NCBI GenBank assembly: GCA_022574185.1
Contig: JACZSM010000010.1
Span: forward strand, 1-58,385
DNA: 58,385 nucleotides
Reading direction: 5' to 3'
DNA from: Pseudomonadota bacterium
GTDB lineage: Bacteria; Pseudomonadota; Gammaproteobacteria; Steroidobacterales; Woeseiaceae
The first letter of the stretch is position 1; each line of letters begins with the position of its first letter. Both the position numbers and the translations under genes were made by a program. The notes under the pieces are model-generated. The model was not told the DNA's origin. It ran no database searches and worked only from the letters and a program-made list of their open reading frames with translations. Positions 34,117 through 43,545 of this stretch are shown piece after piece.

Positions 34117-34857
34117 TCACCCTTCGCGTGCCTGCAGCATCAGGCGTTTCATCTCGCTGACGGCCATTGCGAGTCCTTCAAAGACTGCGCGCGAAATAAT
34201 TGCATGACCAATATTGAGTTCAACTACCTGATCGATAGCGGCAATTGCCGCTACATTTCCGTAGTGAAGTCCGTGGCCTGCATTGATTGTCAGTCCGAGA
34301 TCATGACCGTATTTGGCCGCGGTCCGAACACGTTCGAGTTCACTTCGTTGCTCGTCACCTGCGGCATCGGCATAACTTCCGGTATGCAGTTCGACCACTG
34401 GCGCGCCGACCGCTACGGCCGCGTCAAGCTGCAGCGGATCCGGATCGATGAACAGCGACACGCGTATACCTGCGTCGGCCAGCCGCGTGCACGCCTCACG
34501 AACCTTATCTATTTGACCAACGACGTCCAGGCCTCCTTCTGTAGTGAGCTCTTCCCGCTTCTCGGGAACGAGGCAGACATCGGACGGGGCGATTTCCGTG
34601 GCGATGCCGAGCATTTCATCGGTAACAGCGATTTCGAGATTCATATGCGTGCGCATTATCTCGTTTATCGCAATAAGATCGCTATCTTGAATATGCCGAC
34701 GATCCTCTCGCAAGTGGACCGTAATGCTGTCAGCGCCAGCCTTTTCAACCATAGCGGCCGCTTCCGCGGGTCTTGGGTATGGCGTGCCTCGCGCCTGCCG
34801 CAGGGTTGCGACATGGTCAATATTGACCCCAAGTAGCAGTGGTTTCGAATTTGGCAC
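34117..34857 (-). CDS. pdxJ: Pyridoxine 5'-phosphate synthase
   Basis: A 246-residue TIM-barrel enzyme that joins 3-amino-1-hydroxyacetone phosphate and deoxyxylulose phosphate in vitamin B6 synthesis. The start [22 protein letters not shown], then [20 protein letters not shown] and [12 protein letters not shown] match the family. It begins directly after recO. Confidence 0.96.
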   Translation of the reverse strand: MPNSKPLLLGVNIDHVATLRQARGTPYPRPAEAAAMVEKAGADSITVHLREDRRHIQDSDLIAINEIMRTHMNLEIAVTDEMLGIATEIAPSDVCLVPEKREELTTEGGLDVVGQIDKVREACTRLADAGIRVSLFIDPDPLQLDAAVAVGAPVVELHTGSYADAAGDEQRSELERVRTAAKYGHDLGLTINAGHGLHYGNVAAIAAIDQVVELNIGHAIISRAVFEGLAMAVSEMKRLMLQAREG

Positions 34858-35607
34858 TTAGACAACCTCACCTTTGGAATCAGGAATTCTAGCGCGATGC
34901 AAGTCAACGAGCACCTTGCGACTCTTGAGCTCCTTGCCGCCGAGATGAAAGGCAATGACCTCACGCAGCAAACGGTTCGCGGCGCGCAGGACATCGGGCT
35001 CATCGAAGCGCAGCTCACCGATGGCCATCAACCGAGCCCCTGAAAAAACCAACGCCCCGTCCGATCGACTGACAGGAACCGGACCCTGCTCGAATCGGTA
35101 CTCATAATTTTGCGCCGGTTTGAGTGCCTCCTGCGAGTCGAACTCGTGATTGAGATTCAATGCATAGCCGACCTGTCGCATTAACTCAATTTCAAACTGC
35201 CGCAGGCATGCAGCCACATTTTTCGTCACGGCCAGTGCCTGAATCGTCTGGCCGTAAATATCGAATATTCCGGGCTGCGGATCGTGGCGGTGCAGTAGAT
35301 GCAACAACAATTCATTGACGTAGAAACCAGAGAGCAAAGCGTCTCCCGACAGGCTTATCGGTGCGCCACGAATTTCCGCGCCAGTCAAAGTGCCAAGATC
35401 CGATCGTTGCACCCACGACATCGACAGCGGCATGAAAGGCCGCAAGACGCCACGAAGGCGAGACTTGGCGCCTCGACTGCCCCTTGCAACAAGCGCGAGT
35501 CTGCCGTGATCATGACTAATTACGTCGAGAATCTGGCTGGAATCGCGAAACGGTCGGTGATGCAGAATAAATGCGGGCTGCTGCTGGACTCGCCTCGTTG
35601 TGGTCAT
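34858..35607 (-). CDS. recO: DNA repair protein RecO
   Basis: A 249-residue protein with the N-terminal OB fold (AFILHHRPFRDSSQILDVISHDHGRLALVARGSRGAKS) and the helical C-terminal part (YVNELLLHLLHRHDPQPGIFDIYGQ). It loads RecA onto SSB-coated gaps with RecR. The family's zinc cysteines are absent, as in many gammaproteobacteria. It sits between era and pdxJ; a REP-like repeat separates it from era by 42 bases. Confidence 0.93.
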   Translation of the reverse strand: MTTTRRVQQQPAFILHHRPFRDSSQILDVISHDHGRLALVARGSRGAKSRLRGVLRPFMPLSMSWVQRSDLGTLTGAEIRGAPISLSGDALLSGFYVNELLLHLLHRHDPQPGIFDIYGQTIQALAVTKNVAACLRQFEIELMRQVGYALNLNHEFDSQEALKPAQNYEYRFEQGPVPVSRSDGALVFSGARLMAIGELRFDEPDVLRAANRLLREVIAFHLGGKELKSRKVLVDLHRARIPDSKGEVV

Positions 35608-35611
35608 GGCC

Positions 35612-35646
35612 AGTACTCCGTCAAGGTAGTACCAGCGGGTCGCTGA
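35612..35646. repeat. REP-like repeat (AGTACTCCGTCAAGGTAGTA) between era and recO
   Basis: The third copy of the repeat also found at 25087 and 31520. It fills the gap between the end of era (35650) and the start of recO (35607), a place where most relatives have almost no gap. Confidence 0.5.
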
Positions 35647-35649
35647 TGC

Positions 35650-36543
35650 TTATGGCGACTCATAGCCGAGACGATGCAGATCTTTCTCGCTGTCGGACCA
35701 GTTGTCCTTGACCTTGACCCAAAGCTCGAGATGCACGCGTTGGGACAGTCGTTCGCTCAATTCAATACGAGCCGATCGACCAACTTTCTTCAAAATATTG
35801 CCGCCCTTGCCAACGACCATGCCTTTCTGGCTATCGCGTTCTACCCAGATGATTGCATTGATTGTAATGCGCTGCGCGTCCTGGTCGTAGCGCTCGATCT
35901 GCACGGTCAGACCATAGGGCAGTTCCTGATGCAGCAAAATAGTCAGCTTTTCGCGGATGACCTCGGAGGCGTGAAACTCGGCGCTGCGATCCGTTAGCAT
36001 GTCTTCAGGAAACAGTGGTGGCGATTCGGGCAGGAATGCCGGTATACACTCCAGCAATGCGTCGAGATTGTCGTGCTTGAGGGCCGATATTGGCAAGATC
36101 TCCGCGAAATCGTATCGCTCCGCCATCACCGCAATGGTTTCCAGTAATTGTTCTTTGGGATTCACTCGATCAACTTTGTTGAGAAGCGCGATAACCGGCG
36201 CACGATTCTTTCGCAGGCGTTGCAGAACATCGTTGTCTTCGTCGGTCCAATGCGTCGCATCGCTGACGAATAGCACAAGATCCGCGTCGACGAGTGCATT
36301 GACGGCCGTGCGGTTCATCATGCGATTCATCGCCTTGCCAGCCCTGCGATGCAATCCCGGTGTGTCGACGAAGATGATCTGGGTGTCCATCATCGTGTAC
36401 ACAGCCAGAATCCGGTGGCGGGTAGTCTGTGGCTTGTGCGTGACGATGCTGACCTTGCTACCCATGATCGCGTTAACCAAGGTGGACTTGCCTACATTGG
36501 GCCGCCCGACAACGGCAACGAATCCGCAACGCGATTGCGTCAT
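35650..36543 (-). CDS. era: GTPase Era
   Basis: A 297-residue ribosome-assembly GTPase. The G domain has GRPNVGKSTLVNAIMG (G1), DTPGLHRRAGKAMNRMM (G3) and NKVDRVNPKE (G4); the C-terminal KH domain contains VGKGGNILKKVGRSARIEL and binds the 3' end of 16S rRNA. Its start overlaps the rnc stop by four bases. Confidence 0.96.
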   Translation of the reverse strand: MTQSRCGFVAVVGRPNVGKSTLVNAIMGSKVSIVTHKPQTTRHRILAVYTMMDTQIIFVDTPGLHRRAGKAMNRMMNRTAVNALVDADLVLFVSDATHWTDEDNDVLQRLRKNRAPVIALLNKVDRVNPKEQLLETIAVMAERYDFAEILPISALKHDNLDALLECIPAFLPESPPLFPEDMLTDRSAEFHASEVIREKLTILLHQELPYGLTVQIERYDQDAQRITINAIIWVERDSQKGMVVGKGGNILKKVGRSARIELSERLSQRVHLELWVKVKDNWSDSEKDLHRLGYESP

Positions 36544-37226
36544 TTCACGGTGCCATTGGCGATTTCCGCCAGCATCCTTTGCGCAGATTCCTGTTCGGCG
36601 TTGCGTCGGGTTTTTCCGCCACCACTGGTTTTAATCTCACACTCATTGATCGAACAACGGACTTCGAATTGCTGACGATGCGCCTTACCCGTGACATTGA
36701 CAAGCTCATACTCCGGCAATCCCTGGCCCCTTGCCTGCAACCACTCCTGCAGCTGGGTCTTCGGATCGCGAAGTTCATCAGCGGAAGGCATGTCGTATAA
36801 CCTGTCGCCGAAAGCCCGCTCGACAACGCATCTAGCCGCATCAAATCCAGCATCCATGTAAACGGCGCCAAATATCGCTTCGAGAGCATCTGCGAGAATC
36901 GACTCACGCCGATGACCACCAGTTTTGCGTTCGCCACTGCCCAGTATCAAATGCTCGCCAAGCCCAAGGCCCAACGCAAGTTCCGCGAGCGACGTGTCTT
37001 TCACGAGAGACGCGCGCAACCTGCTCAGATCGCCTTCCGGTGCGTTCGCGTGCGAACGAAACACGACTTCGGATATGACGAAATCCAGAACTGCATCGCC
37101 AAGAAATTCGAGACGTTCATTGTTATCACCCGGCACGCTGCGATGCGTCAACGCCTGTTGCAGGAGCCGAATATCCGAAAACTGATAATCCAGCGTTTTC
37201 TTGAGCCAGGTCTCAGCCTTGTTCAA
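36540..37226 (-). CDS. rnc: Ribonuclease III
   Basis: A 228-residue double-strand RNase. The catalytic signature NERLEFLGDAVLDFVIS and LADALEAIFGAVYMD are followed by the RNA-binding domain (DPKTQLQEWLQARGQGLPEYE, GGGKTRRNAEQESAQRML). It processes rRNA. It lies between the DUF4845 gene and era, in the usual order lepB-(DUF4845)-rnc-era. Confidence 0.96.
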   Translation of the reverse strand: MNKAETWLKKTLDYQFSDIRLLQQALTHRSVPGDNNERLEFLGDAVLDFVISEVVFRSHANAPEGDLSRLRASLVKDTSLAELALGLGLGEHLILGSGERKTGGHRRESILADALEAIFGAVYMDAGFDAARCVVERAFGDRLYDMPSADELRDPKTQLQEWLQARGQGLPEYELVNVTGKAHRQQFEVRCSINECEIKTSGGGKTRRNAEQESAQRMLAEIANGTVK

Positions 37227-37234
37227 GTTTCCCC

Positions 37235-37633
37235 CTATCGGCGTATGAGGACAGTCTTATCGAAATGTACCGTGAATGAAATATTACCAATGAATGGAGC
37301 TGGGTGATCGTAGACAGCCGCTACCTCAAGACCGCCATCGACCGCAGTGACTTTCACGTCACGTGCGGAAATTACGCTGACGCTGTCGATATCGAACCGT
37401 CGTGAGATCGATCGACGAACAATGGCCCGAGTTGCATTTTGTCCGTCAAATTCCTCAAATACGCCGTTCACGACACCGATGATTTTCATGTAGTTCAGAT
37501 ACACGGGCGTCAGGCGCAGTGCAGCGAACGCGAACATGCCGAAGAAAACCGCGAGTATGATGAAGCCGATTGTTGTCACACCGGCCTGGCGCCGCAACTT
37601 GTGTCGATGTATGTTGTTTTGCATATGTAGCAT
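37235..37633 (-). CDS. DUF4845 single-pass membrane protein
   Basis: A short protein of about 132 residues with a pilin-like start (LRRQAGVTTIGFIILAVFFGMFAFAALRL) and a small periplasmic part (VFEEFDGQNATRAIVRRSISRRFDIDSV). The DUF4845 family sits between lepB and rnc in many gammaproteobacteria; no function is known. Three ATGs in its first 15 codons leave the exact start open; 37633 and 37624 fit best. Confidence 0.8.
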   Translation of the reverse strand: MLHMQNNIHRHKLRRQAGVTTIGFIILAVFFGMFAFAALRLTPVYLNYMKIIGVVNGVFEEFDGQNATRAIVRRSISRRFDIDSVSVISARDVKVTAVDGGLEVAAVYDHPAPFIGNISFTVHFDKTVLIRR

Positions 37634-37734
37634 GCCGTTTGTTGAACCTCGTTGTCGCGCGAGCACCGTCTCGGGCTGTCGATTACACCAAATTTAGCGC
37701 AATATTAATGCGCAATTCGGTGACTTGCACCACA

Positions 37735-38490
37735 TTATTGAATCTTGCTGCCAACCCGCTCCCAGCGCGGCCAGCTCAAGCCATCCATATGCATCCAGAT
37801 ACGCACCGCTTCTCCCACGAGGTGCGTTTCCGGAATAGCCTGAATGAAGCGGCTGTCCTTGCTGTTATCGCGATTATCACCCATGACAAAAAAATGTCCG
37901 GCCGGAACACTAAAGGTACCGTCTTTCCAGTTATTGGTTTCGTCCGTGATCAGGATATCGTGTCGCCTGTCACCCAATTGCTCGACAAACCTCGGCTCGA
38001 GCGGGGTCGCGTCAGCGTGTATTTCCAGGTCAATTTTCTCGCCGTTGATAGTCAGCCGATGCCGCTCATAAACGATCTTGTCGCCGGGCAAGCCAACAAC
38101 GCGCTTGATGTAGTTAATACTCGGATCGGACGGCAGACGGAAAACAATAACATCACCGCGCTCGGGCGCACCGGTTTCAAGGATCTTGAATTCCGTCACG
38201 GGAAGCCGGAGACCATACGCGTATTTCTTGACAAAGATGAAGTCGCCTTGCAATAGCGTCGGCATCATTGATCCTGACGGAATCCGAAAGGGTTCGAATA
38301 CGAATGACCGAATAAAAAGTACAAACAACAAAACCGGGAAGAAGGAACGCGAATACTCCACAATTATTCTTCGTGTAGTAGAGCCACTGCCGTCTTCACG
38401 GTTCCTCGCCCACACAAACTTGTCGAATGCCACAATGACGCCGGAGAATAGCGTCAGTACGGTCAAAACCAATGCCAGATTAATACTCAA
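37735..38490 (-). CDS. lepB: Signal peptidase I
   Basis: A 251-residue membrane protease that releases secreted proteins from their signal peptides. Two N-terminal membrane segments are followed by the catalytic Ser in FRIPSGSMMPTLLQGDF, the Lys in YIKRVVGLPGDKI and the box MGDNRDNSKDSRF. The gene begins nine bases after lepA ends. Confidence 0.96.
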   Translation of the reverse strand: MSINLALVLTVLTLFSGVIVAFDKFVWARNREDGSGSTTRRIIVEYSRSFFPVLLFVLFIRSFVFEPFRIPSGSMMPTLLQGDFIFVKKYAYGLRLPVTEFKILETGAPERGDVIVFRLPSDPSINYIKRVVGLPGDKIVYERHRLTINGEKIDLEIHADATPLEPRFVEQLGDRRHDILITDETNNWKDGTFSVPAGHFFVMGDNRDNSKDSRFIQAIPETHLVGEAVRIWMHMDGLSWPRWERVGSKIQ

Positions 38491-38499
38491 AACTCAAAC

Positions 38500-40290
38500 T
38501 CACTTATCGACGCGCAAGACAGCCAGAAATGCCTCTTGCGGAATTTGCACGGATCCTACCTGTTTCATTCGGCGTTTGCCGGCCTTTTGTTTTTCCAACA
38601 GTTTGCGCTTGCGCGATATATCACCACCGTAGCACTTTGCAGTCACATTTTTACCCAGTGCTTTAACCGTGCTGCGTGCGATCACTTTGCCACCAATCGC
38701 CGCCTGTATGGCAACGTCGAACATCTGCCGTGGAATCAGCGTACGCATCCTGTCGACAAGATCCCTGCCCTTCGACGGCGCGATGGCCCGGTGGACAATG
38801 ATTGACAGCGCATCCACTCGTTCCTTGTTAATAATGATATCCAGTCGCACGAGGTCCGCTGGCTCAAACCGCGCGAATTGATAGTCAAACGAGGCATATC
38901 CGCGACTGACCGACTTAAGCCTGTCGAAAAAATCGAGCACGATCTCGCCCAAGGGTATTTCGTATTCGAGCGACACCTGGCTACCGAGATAGCGAATATG
39001 CTTCTGCACGCCTCGCTTTGCGATACAGAGTTTAATAATCGAACCGACATGTTTCTCGGGAACCAGTATATTCGCTGTAATGATGGGTTCGCGCAATTCC
39101 GCTATCTCGTTTACCGGCGGCAGCTTTGATGGATTTTCGATATGAGTGATGTTGCCGGATCTATCGAGAATCTCAAAAACCACGGTCGGCGCCGTCGTGA
39201 TCAGATCGATGTTGTATTCGCGCTCAAGTCTTTCCTGCACGATCTCCATGTGCAGCATGCCAAGAAAGCCGCAACGGAATCCGAAGCCCAGCGCATCCGA
39301 TGTCTCAGGCTCGAAGTGCAATGCCGCATCATTCAGGCGCAGCTTCTGCAGCGCATCGCGAAAATTTTCGTAATCATCAGAGCGAATCGGGAACATGCCG
39401 GCGAATACGCGTGGCTGCACTTGCTTGAACCCGGGTAGCGGTTTATCGCAGGGCTCGTGGGTTAGCGTCAGTGTGTCGCCAACGGGCGCACCATAAATAT
39501 CCTTGATAGCGGCAATAACAAAACCGACCTGTCCTGCGCGCAGCTCATCACGATCCTGCATTTTTGGTGTGAAGCAACCGACGCGATCAGCCATGTAGGA
39601 TTTACCGGTGGACATGACAGTAATCTTGCTTCGCTTCGGCAGGCTGCCATTGACAACGCGGACCAGGGATACGACGCCAACATAATTATCGAACCAGGAA
39701 TCAATAATTAATGCCTGCAATGCGCCTTCTGCGTTACCCGACGGTGGTGGAATTCTTTCGACGAGCATTTCGAGCAGCTCCGGCACACCCTCGCCGGTCT
39801 TCGCACTCACGCAGAGGGCATCCTGGGCCTCGATGCCGATGATGTCCTCGATCTCAGCCTTAACCCGATCGGGATCCGCCGCGGGCAGATCGATCTTGTT
39901 GATTACCGGCAGTACCTCCAGCCCTTGATCGATAGCGGTTGTGCAGTTGGCGACACTTTGCGCTTCGACGCCCTGAGCGGCATCCACAACGAGCAGCGCA
40001 CCTTCGCAGGCTGCCAGGGAACGTGATACTTCGTAGGAAAAATCGACATGGCCGGGTGTATCGATAAAGTTGAGTTCATAGTTCTCTCCATCGGCTGCTA
40101 CGAAGTTGAGCGAGACACTCTGAGCCTTGATCGTGATGCCGCGTTCTCGCTCGATATCCATCGTATCAAGCACCTGATCCGCCATCTCCCGATCCGACAG
40201 GCCACCACAGTGCTGAATAAACCGATCAGCCAGTGTCGACTTGCCGTGGTCGATGTGCGCGATGATGGAGAAATTGCGGATTCGGTTCAT
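38500..40290 (-). CDS. lepA: Elongation factor 4
   Basis: A 596-residue translation GTPase. G1 is [16 protein letters not shown]3 is [15 protein letters not shown]4 is [11 protein letters not shown]. The C-terminal domain unique to LepA ([38 protein letters not shown]) is complete. It acts on stalled or misplaced ribosomes. It lies downstream of rseC and the glutaredoxin-like gene. Confidence 0.97.
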   Translation of the reverse strand: MNRIRNFSIIAHIDHGKSTLADRFIQHCGGLSDREMADQVLDTMDIERERGITIKAQSVSLNFVAADGENYELNFIDTPGHVDFSYEVSRSLAACEGALLVVDAAQGVEAQSVANCTTAIDQGLEVLPVINKIDLPAADPDRVKAEIEDIIGIEAQDALCVSAKTGEGVPELLEMLVERIPPPSGNAEGALQALIIDSWFDNYVGVVSLVRVVNGSLPKRSKITVMSTGKSYMADRVGCFTPKMQDRDELRAGQVGFVIAAIKDIYGAPVGDTLTLTHEPCDKPLPGFKQVQPRVFAGMFPIRSDDYENFRDALQKLRLNDAALHFEPETSDALGFGFRCGFLGMLHMEIVQERLEREYNIDLITTAPTVVFEILDRSGNITHIENPSKLPPVNEIAELREPIITANILVPEKHVGSIIKLCIAKRGVQKHIRYLGSQVSLEYEIPLGEIVLDFFDRLKSVSRGYASFDYQFARFEPADLVRLDIIINKERVDALSIIVHRAIAPSKGRDLVDRMRTLIPRQMFDVAIQAAIGGKVIARSTVKALGKNVTAKCYGGDISRKRKLLEKQKAGKRRMKQVGSVQIPQEAFLAVLRVDK

Positions 40291-40353
40291 GTCAGGAAGT
40301 AATGGCCAACCAGCATCTTGCCGGCGTACGAGCCGCCGCGAAGTATACCGATT

Positions 40354-40635
40354 TCACCTTGCTGGACCGCAACTATCATGTGGCTGTGAGACAGAATCGC
40401 CCAGTTCGGCGATGATTTGCATGATGGCGTCACGATCCAGGCTGAATTCGCAGACGAGCCGACCATCAAATTCGATGACCGGAACCCGGGAATCGTACTT
40501 TCGACGCCAATCATCGCGGCTATCCACGTCAATGACCTCGATGTCGAGCTGGTCACGCACCAGCGGCAGCAATGCTTCGATCAGCTGCTCGCACAAATGG
40601 CAGCCCTGGCGGCTATAGACTGTTAAAGCAGGCAA
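40354..40635 (-). CDS. Glutaredoxin-like (DUF836) protein
   Basis: A 93-residue thioredoxin-fold protein: LTVYSRQGCHLCEQLIEALLPLV with a CHLC active site, VIDVDSRDDWRRKYDSRVPVIEFDGRLVC. This family is a common passenger in gammaproteobacterial envelope-stress clusters. It lies immediately after rseC with no gap, so it is likely co-transcribed. Confidence 0.85.
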   Translation of the reverse strand: MPALTVYSRQGCHLCEQLIEALLPLVRDQLDIEVIDVDSRDDWRRKYDSRVPVIEFDGRLVCEFSLDRDAIMQIIAELGDSVSQPHDSCGPAR

Positions 40636-41088
40636 TCAGATGCCCTCGCCCAGTCTTTTTTCGATGCTCGGCACGAAGTGCCTGAGGCAGGCTTCCTGTC
40701 GCAGACGCCAGCGTCCAAGCACAATACCGACCGTGAGGCCAAGCAAAGCGGCCCCGGCCGCACTTGCGTCACCCAATGTCCAGGTATAAGCCAGCGTCGC
40801 CGCTACGACGGCGCCCAACAATGGCAGACCATAGACAATCAGCGCCGCTCGCAGCAGGTTATTCGGCGCCAACGCGATTTCCACCAGATCCCCTTCGGCA
40901 AGATCCATATCCGGGTGCATTGATGCCTCAACCTGTCGAATACGATCATCACTGACCAGCAGGCCTGCGCCGCAGCCTTTCCCGGCCGCACATCTCGGGC
41001 ACACCGCAACGACGTCAATACTGACGATAGCCCGGGTGCCGTGCTCGTCGCTTACGAACGCTTGAATTTTGCCTTTGGGGTTGTCCAT
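40636..41088 (-). CDS. rseC: SoxR-reducing system / sigma-E regulator RseC
   Basis: A 150-residue inner-membrane protein with the cysteine-rich motif CPRCAAGKGCGAGLL at residues 30-43, two membrane segments (LLRAALIVYGLPLLGAVVAATLAYT and SAAGAALLGLTVGIVLG) and a cytoplasmic tail. In Pseudomonas this is MucC. The family is linked both to sigma-E control and to SoxR reduction. It follows rseB after a gap of 55 bases. Confidence 0.9.
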   Translation of the reverse strand: MDNPKGKIQAFVSDEHGTRAIVSIDVVAVCPRCAAGKGCGAGLLVSDDRIRQVEASMHPDMDLAEGDLVEIALAPNNLLRAALIVYGLPLLGAVVAATLAYTWTLGDASAAGAALLGLTVGIVLGRWRLRQEACLRHFVPSIEKRLGEGI

Positions 41089-41143
41089 CGACGAATATAT
41101 AGCAGTTCGGGCGCGTCATTGTCAGACGCGTATTGCGGCCCGG

Positions 41144-42118
41144 TTAGTTTGACTGCATGGATCTCGCGAATTGCTCGACAGTTGTCGCCGGCACTTCGCC
41201 CACAGCCGTGACAACGTGGTCCTCGATTACGATACTGAATGAACTCGACGCACCGACGCGTGATCGCTCCGCAATTTTCTTGCCCGTGTCTGGCGTAATG
41301 AAAATCGATACGCTCGCCAGACCGTCGCTGTACAGAATATGCGTCACGAGCTCTGCGGCGCCAGGAAACGTTGATTCCTGGGTCGAAATGACGCGGAATC
41401 CGGGTGGCAAATTGCTGCAGCTCCAATCGGTTTCGACAGCACGGATAACATCACGTTCTGGCTGGTCGTACCAGCGAAAGTCGTCAGTATCGTAAGACGG
41501 TGCCAGCGCAGCGAGGGAAATGTCCTGGCCGATGCTGATATCGGCGAACTTGACCTGCACGATAGGCTCGCCGTTGGCATCGATTAGCTTCGTTTGCAGA
41601 GGAAAGCCGGTTTTGATATCGAGCCAGATACGGTGGCCGTAGCGGAAGCTGTCATGCGGGCGAATCGCAAGCATCACGGCCTTACGCCCCGCGACGCGAT
41701 CTTTGCGCACAATGGATACGTCATATTCGGCACCGAAACGAATATCGCTCGATGGCAAGGTCGAGAACAGCGTGCTTTGATCGTTCCACTCTCCGACCAG
41801 AACCGATTTCTTGTCCGGCAGTATGCAATGCACTTCGTTGCCATTGCGGATGATTTCGAGTCCGTTGCCGTCTTGAACAACCACTTTCTCGCGAACCACG
41901 CCGTCAGACACGATATGCACGACTTTTAACGCTTCGGCGGTACCATTTTGTATGCGGATAACCGTGCCTTCGTAGTTGGTTGTCTGTACGGCACTGGCCA
42001 TTTTTCTCAACCAGTCGCTGGGACTCATGTCCTGCGCCAGCGCAACAGGCGCGACAATGGCGAGGCCGCTGCACACAACACTGGCGGTCGCGATCAGAAA
42101 TCGCCGGCGGATCTTCAT
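41144..42118 (-). CDS. mucB: Sigma-E regulatory protein RseB/MucB
   Basis: A 324-residue periplasmic protein with a signal peptide (KIRRRFLIATASVVCSGLAIVAPVALAQ) and the MucB/RseB fold: WLRKMASAVQTTNYEGTVIRIQNG, VVREKVVVQDGNGLEIIRNG, VAGRKAVMLAIRPHDSFRYGHRIWLD, and the C-terminal MucB domain. It binds lipids or unfolded lipoproteins and protects MucA from cleavage. A second ATG 18 bases upstream (42136) is possible. It lies directly after mucA. Confidence 0.92.
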   Translation of the reverse strand: MKIRRRFLIATASVVCSGLAIVAPVALAQDMSPSDWLRKMASAVQTTNYEGTVIRIQNGTAEALKVVHIVSDGVVREKVVVQDGNGLEIIRNGNEVHCILPDKKSVLVGEWNDQSTLFSTLPSSDIRFGAEYDVSIVRKDRVAGRKAVMLAIRPHDSFRYGHRIWLDIKTGFPLQTKLIDANGEPIVQVKFADISIGQDISLAALAPSYDTDDFRWYDQPERDVIRAVETDWSCSNLPPGFRVISTQESTFPGAAELVTHILYSDGLASVSIFITPDTGKKIAERSRVGASSSFSIVIEDHVVTAVGEVPATTVEQFARSMQSN

Positions 42119-42152
42119 GAGGTTAGCCCGAACCATTCATGAAATATCCGGG

Positions 42153-42779
42153 TCAGGGAGACGGCCGCTCCGGCGGTGTACTTGAGTCGACATCCGTGTC
42201 GTCGGCGGCGTCTTCTGCCTCTGCAGTCTCAACGACCGCAACTATCTCAACGTCACGCAGCCGGAACGTGGCAAGTCGCGCGTTGATGTTACTGGCGCCA
42301 GAATCGAATATCGTCGCGCTGTGTCGCGAGTAGTAATCGAGAATTTGGTCATTCGGCTGCCCAGGTACGGTGTATGCCTCTTCGGCGACACTGTCCGCCA
42401 ACGCATCGGTCGCCAATGAGTTGTTCAGATCGGGCACTACGGCAAATTGCTGCAGTCCAAGAATCGCCGCCAACGCAACACTCGCCGCAATTGTGAAACC
42501 AGCCAGCGAGCGCACATAACGTTTGGGCGGCGGCTCGATGGTGTCGAAATCTTCATCCAGCGAGTCGTCATCAATGGCCGCTGCGATCCGCTTGCGGAGC
42601 GCGTCCGCGCCCGGAATGCTGCGCTGGCCGCGCAACGCGTGGCCTATGGCCAGAAACTCAGCCGCTTGCTGCCGGAGATCCGGATCCTGGCTTAACCTTC
42701 GCAACAGCAATTCGGCTTCGTTATCCGGCAATTCGCCATCTACAAATGCCGAAATCTGCATTTTTATTCCATCGTTCAT
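42153..42779 (-). CDS. mucA: Anti-sigma-E factor RseA/MucA
   Basis: A 208-residue protein whose N-terminal domain (MQISAFVDGELPDNEAELLLRRLSQDPDLRQQAAEFLAIG) binds and silences RpoE in the cytoplasm; one membrane helix (LAGFTIAASVALAAILGLQQFA) and a periplasmic domain follow. The C-terminus is acidic (DAADDTDVDSS), not the usual LysAla tail. It follows rpoE after 14 bases. Confidence 0.92.
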   Translation of the reverse strand: MNDGIKMQISAFVDGELPDNEAELLLRRLSQDPDLRQQAAEFLAIGHALRGQRSIPGADALRKRIAAAIDDDSLDEDFDTIEPPPKRYVRSLAGFTIAASVALAAILGLQQFAVVPDLNNSLATDALADSVAEEAYTVPGQPNDQILDYYSRHSATIFDSGASNINARLATFRLRDVEIVAVVETAEAEDAADDTDVDSSTPPERPSP

Positions 42780-42793
42780 ATGTTCCAGTCCAG

Positions 42794-43369
42794 TTATCGA
42801 ATTAAAGTTCCAACTTTCTTACCGATCGCATCACGAGCTCTGAAGATCCTTGACCTCACAGTTCCAACCGGACAGTCCATCGTCTCTGCAATCTCTTCAT
42901 AGCTCATGTTATCCAACTCACGCAAGATAATCGCTGTGCGCAGATCTTCCGGCAACGCCGCAATGGCGCGCTCCAGCGTTTCTTGTAACTCCTGCCCCAG
43001 CAACAACCCCTCCGGGGTATCCGTCTCCCTGAGCTTGGCGTGCAACCCGTATTGTTCCGGGTCCTGCAAGTCCAGCTCAACATCCGCTGGCCGTCGGCGC
43101 TGTGCCGCAAGATAATTTTTTGCGGTATTCACAGCAATTCGGTAAAGCCATGTGTAAAACGCACTTTCACCGCGAAATCGAGGCAACGCCCGGTAAGCCT
43201 TGATGAAGGCCTCCTGGCTGATATCCAATGCCTGATCGGGATCGTGCACATATCGCATCACCAGTTTGACTATCTTGTGCTCATACTTGAGCACAAGCAG
43301 GTCAAACGCGCCTTTGTCACCTTTTTGTACCCGCTTGACCAGTTCCTTGTCGGTCGATTCATTCGACAT
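42794..43369 (-). CDS. rpoE: RNA polymerase sigma factor RpoE/AlgU
   Basis: A 191-residue ECF sigma factor of the envelope-stress type. Region 2: FDLLVLKYEHKIVKLVMRYV, DISQEAFIKAYRALPRFRGESAFYTWLYRIAVNTAKNYL. Region 4: AIALPEDLRTAIILRELDNMSYEEIAETMDCPVGTVRSRIFRARDAI. Start ATG 43369 fits the family; an ORF extension seven codons upstream is not needed. It heads rpoE-mucA-mucB-rseC, but a mucD protease gene is not next to them. Confidence 0.96.
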   Translation of the reverse strand: MSNESTDKELVKRVQKGDKGAFDLLVLKYEHKIVKLVMRYVHDPDQALDISQEAFIKAYRALPRFRGESAFYTWLYRIAVNTAKNYLAAQRRRPADVELDLQDPEQYGLHAKLRETDTPEGLLLGQELQETLERAIAALPEDLRTAIILRELDNMSYEEIAETMDCPVGTVRSRIFRARDAIGKKVGTLIR

Positions 43370-43541
43370 GCGGTTGTGTCTCGCTGTCATCGAGGTACAG
43401 CCGCTCGACTCCCGGATAGACCCGCAGGACTGCCGAAAGTTCTCCGGTTGAAGCGTTAAATATTCGCATTTCGTGACACAGTTCGCCCATCCATTTGCTG
43501 CGTGCCGATGCCTGCTTTAGCCAGCACCGCAGCCGGGGCAT
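43359..43541 (-). CDS. Small hypothetical protein between ygfX and rpoE
   Basis: A 60-residue frame starts ATG four bases after the ygfX stop and ends inside the first codons of rpoE (11-base overlap). It reads MPRLRCWLKQASARSK, MGELCHEMRIFNASTGELSA and ends VLRVYPGVERLYLDDSETQ. The spacing and codon use look like a real gene in this dense operon. I do not recognise a family; a leader with a role in rpoE translation is possible but unproven. Confidence 0.45.
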   Translation of the reverse strand: MPRLRCWLKQASARSKWMGELCHEMRIFNASTGELSAVLRVYPGVERLYLDDSETQPHVE

Positions 43542-43545
43542 GTTA

